Assembly (NCBI RefSeq): GCF_900104635.1
Contig: NZ_FNWC01000007.1
Location: forward strand, 1,277,421-1,341,420
Origin: Coprococcus phoceensis
Lineage (GTDB): Bacteria; Bacillota; Clostridia; Lachnospirales; Lachnospiraceae
DNA length: 64,000 nucleotides
Direction: 5' to 3'
The notes under the pieces were generated by a model. It saw only the letters and a list, made by a program, of their open reading frames with translations, made no database searches and was not told where the DNA came from. Of the stretch, positions 63,132 through 64,000 are shown in pieces. Numbering within the stretch: the first letter of the stretch is position 1; each line of letters begins with the position of its first letter. The translations under genes and the position numbers were made by a program.

Positions 63132-63701
63132 TTAGAGGTTCAGACGCAACTGTACCTCATCTTCTGCCTCCGCTTTGAAATCCTCCATTTTTTCCGGATT
63201 GATACTCGGAAGCTCATCGACAGACTGCACACTGAATCTTCTAAGAAATTCTTCTGTGGTGCCGAACAAAAGCGGTCTTCCAGGCGCATCCATTCTTCCG
63301 ACCTCCGCAACCAGATCATATTCAATCAGCTTGTTAACTGCATGGTCTGATTTCACCCCACGGATCTTTTCAATCTCAAGCTTTGTAATGGGCTGTTTAT
63401 ACGCAATAATCGAGAGCGTCTCCAGTGCAACATCCGTCAGAACATGACGTTTAGGCTGTTTGGCAATTCGGATCAAATACTCATACGTATCCTTTTTGGT
63501 ACACATTTGAAATGCATTTTCCAATTCAATAATATGAATTCCCCTATCTTCTTTTTCATATCGATCCATCATATTGTGTATTACTTTCCGTGTTGTCTCC
63601 ACATCCTGCTCTAATGTTCTTGCAATCTTATCAAGTTCAACCGATTCTCCCATTGTAAAGAGAATTGCTTCTATAATCCCTTCCATCTTTTTAATCTTCA
63701 T
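63132..63701 (-). CDS. scpB: Segregation and condensation protein ScpB
   Basis: Winged-helix kleisin partner of the SMC-ScpAB complex. The 189-residue protein shows GIIEAILFTMGESVELDKIA, ETLSIIAYKQPITKLEIEKIRGV and GRPLLFGTTEEFLRRF. The ATG at 63701 overlaps the scpA end by 11 bases; GGTGGA is ten bases ahead. Confidence 0.95.
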   Translation of the reverse strand: MKIKKMEGIIEAILFTMGESVELDKIARTLEQDVETTRKVIHNMMDRYEKEDRGIHIIELENAFQMCTKKDTYEYLIRIAKQPKRHVLTDVALETLSIIAYKQPITKLEIEKIRGVKSDHAVNKLIEYDLVAEVGRMDAPGRPLLFGTTEEFLRRFSVQSVDELPSINPEKMEDFKAEAEDEVQLRLNL

Positions 63702-64000
63702 TCTCTGTATTCCACCTTTCACCGGATTGTGAATCTTGTCGAGAAGTAATCATAATCTCTCCAAATGTATGCTCCTGTTCAATCGTGATCGCTCCGATTT
63801 TCATCATCTCCAAAACAGCAAGAAATGTAACTACAATGTGCAGTTTTGACTTCTGGTGCATCAAAAGATTACGAAAGCTGAATTTGTGATGTGTTCTGAT
63901 ATACTCATTCAGATATTCCATCTTATCATCCACGGTCACTTCTTCTTTCTCAATTTTACCAAATATACTTCTTACAGGATCTATCTTATCATTTTGACGT
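63691..64000 (-). CDS. scpA: Segregation and condensation protein ScpA, C-terminal part (cut by window edge)
   Basis: Kleisin subunit of SMC-ScpAB. Only the last ~100 residues are in view: the frame is open to base 64000 with DPVRSIFGKIEKEEVTVDDK, then FRNLLMHQKSKLHIVVTFLAVLEMMKIGAITIEQEHTFGEI, the typical C-terminal winged helix. The true start lies outside the window; a GTG at 63939 is internal. Confidence 0.93.
   Translation of the reverse strand, partial: RQNDKIDPVRSIFGKIEKEEVTVDDKMEYLNEYIRTHHKFSFRNLLMHQKSKLHIVVTFLAVLEMMKIGAITIEQEHTFGEIMITSRQDSQSGERWNTENED

Overview
This window looks like a chromosomal core segment from a low-GC, spore-forming anaerobe of the class Clostridia, most likely family Lachnospiraceae. 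The evidence is a complete Rnf complex, sporulation genes (alpha/beta SASP, ylbJ, gerW), a Na+-pumping decarboxylase operon, an FAD/DUF1667 type of glycerol-3-phosphate oxidation operon, short-form HisG with HisZ, and clostridial gene order around ruvAB, zapA and U32. I see no rRNA, tRNA, CRISPR array, phage or insertion sequence. No stretch longer than 300 bases lacks a gene. Most genes lie on the minus strand.

Layout. 1-3.6 kb: histidine operon hisZ-hisG-hisD-hisB (the last cut by the window edge) behind a near-consensus promoter. 3.6-13.6 kb: RecU, RNA-modification enzymes (RluA-, RsuA- and RsmF-type), an SDR, a YgiQ radical SAM protein, a HAD hydrolase, an M23 peptidase and PepD. 13.7-21 kb: YlbJ, a coiled-coil protein, CoaD, RsmD, SASP, RecG, FakA, Asp23 and L28. 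21-29 kb: GerW/DUF2953 group, a PBP and FtsW/RodA pair that overlap by 227 bases, U32 protease, ZapA. 29-37.6 kb: RuvAB with a Gx-transporter/NusG-II pair, then rnfCDGEAB. 37.7-43 kb: S1, IspH, VanZ, Cmk, BaiN-like oxidoreductase and a MurR/RpiR regulator. 43-49.3 kb: glycerol operon glpK-glpF-glpA-FAD oxidoreductase-DUF1667 with a DhaS-like TetR gene behind a candidate attenuator. 49.4-51.1 kb: AhpC with a stand-alone AhpF N-terminal-domain protein, and, divergent from them, a small repetitive cysteine peptide. 51.1-56.3 kb: carboxyltransferase-OadG-BCCP-OadB-OadA operon. 56.5-59.7 kb: aminopeptidase P and a POT peptide transporter. 59.8-64 kb: leuA, dacF, scpB, scpA.

The most notable observations are at 50.8-51.1 kb and 59.8-61.9 kb. 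The leucine biosynthetic enzyme LeuA carries an in-frame C-terminal AraC-type DNA-binding domain. Its upstream region is bracketed by a perfect 17-base inverted repeat whose arms are 83 bases apart centre to centre. Together these suggest an enzyme that senses leucine and regulates its own gene. Separately, a 63-residue peptide contains three 16-residue repeats, each with two cysteines. The DNA of the repeats differs only at synonymous sites within the 14-residue core, so the peptide sequence is under selection. It has its own promoter, a strong ribosome binding site and a terminator, but no recognisable maturation enzyme nearby.
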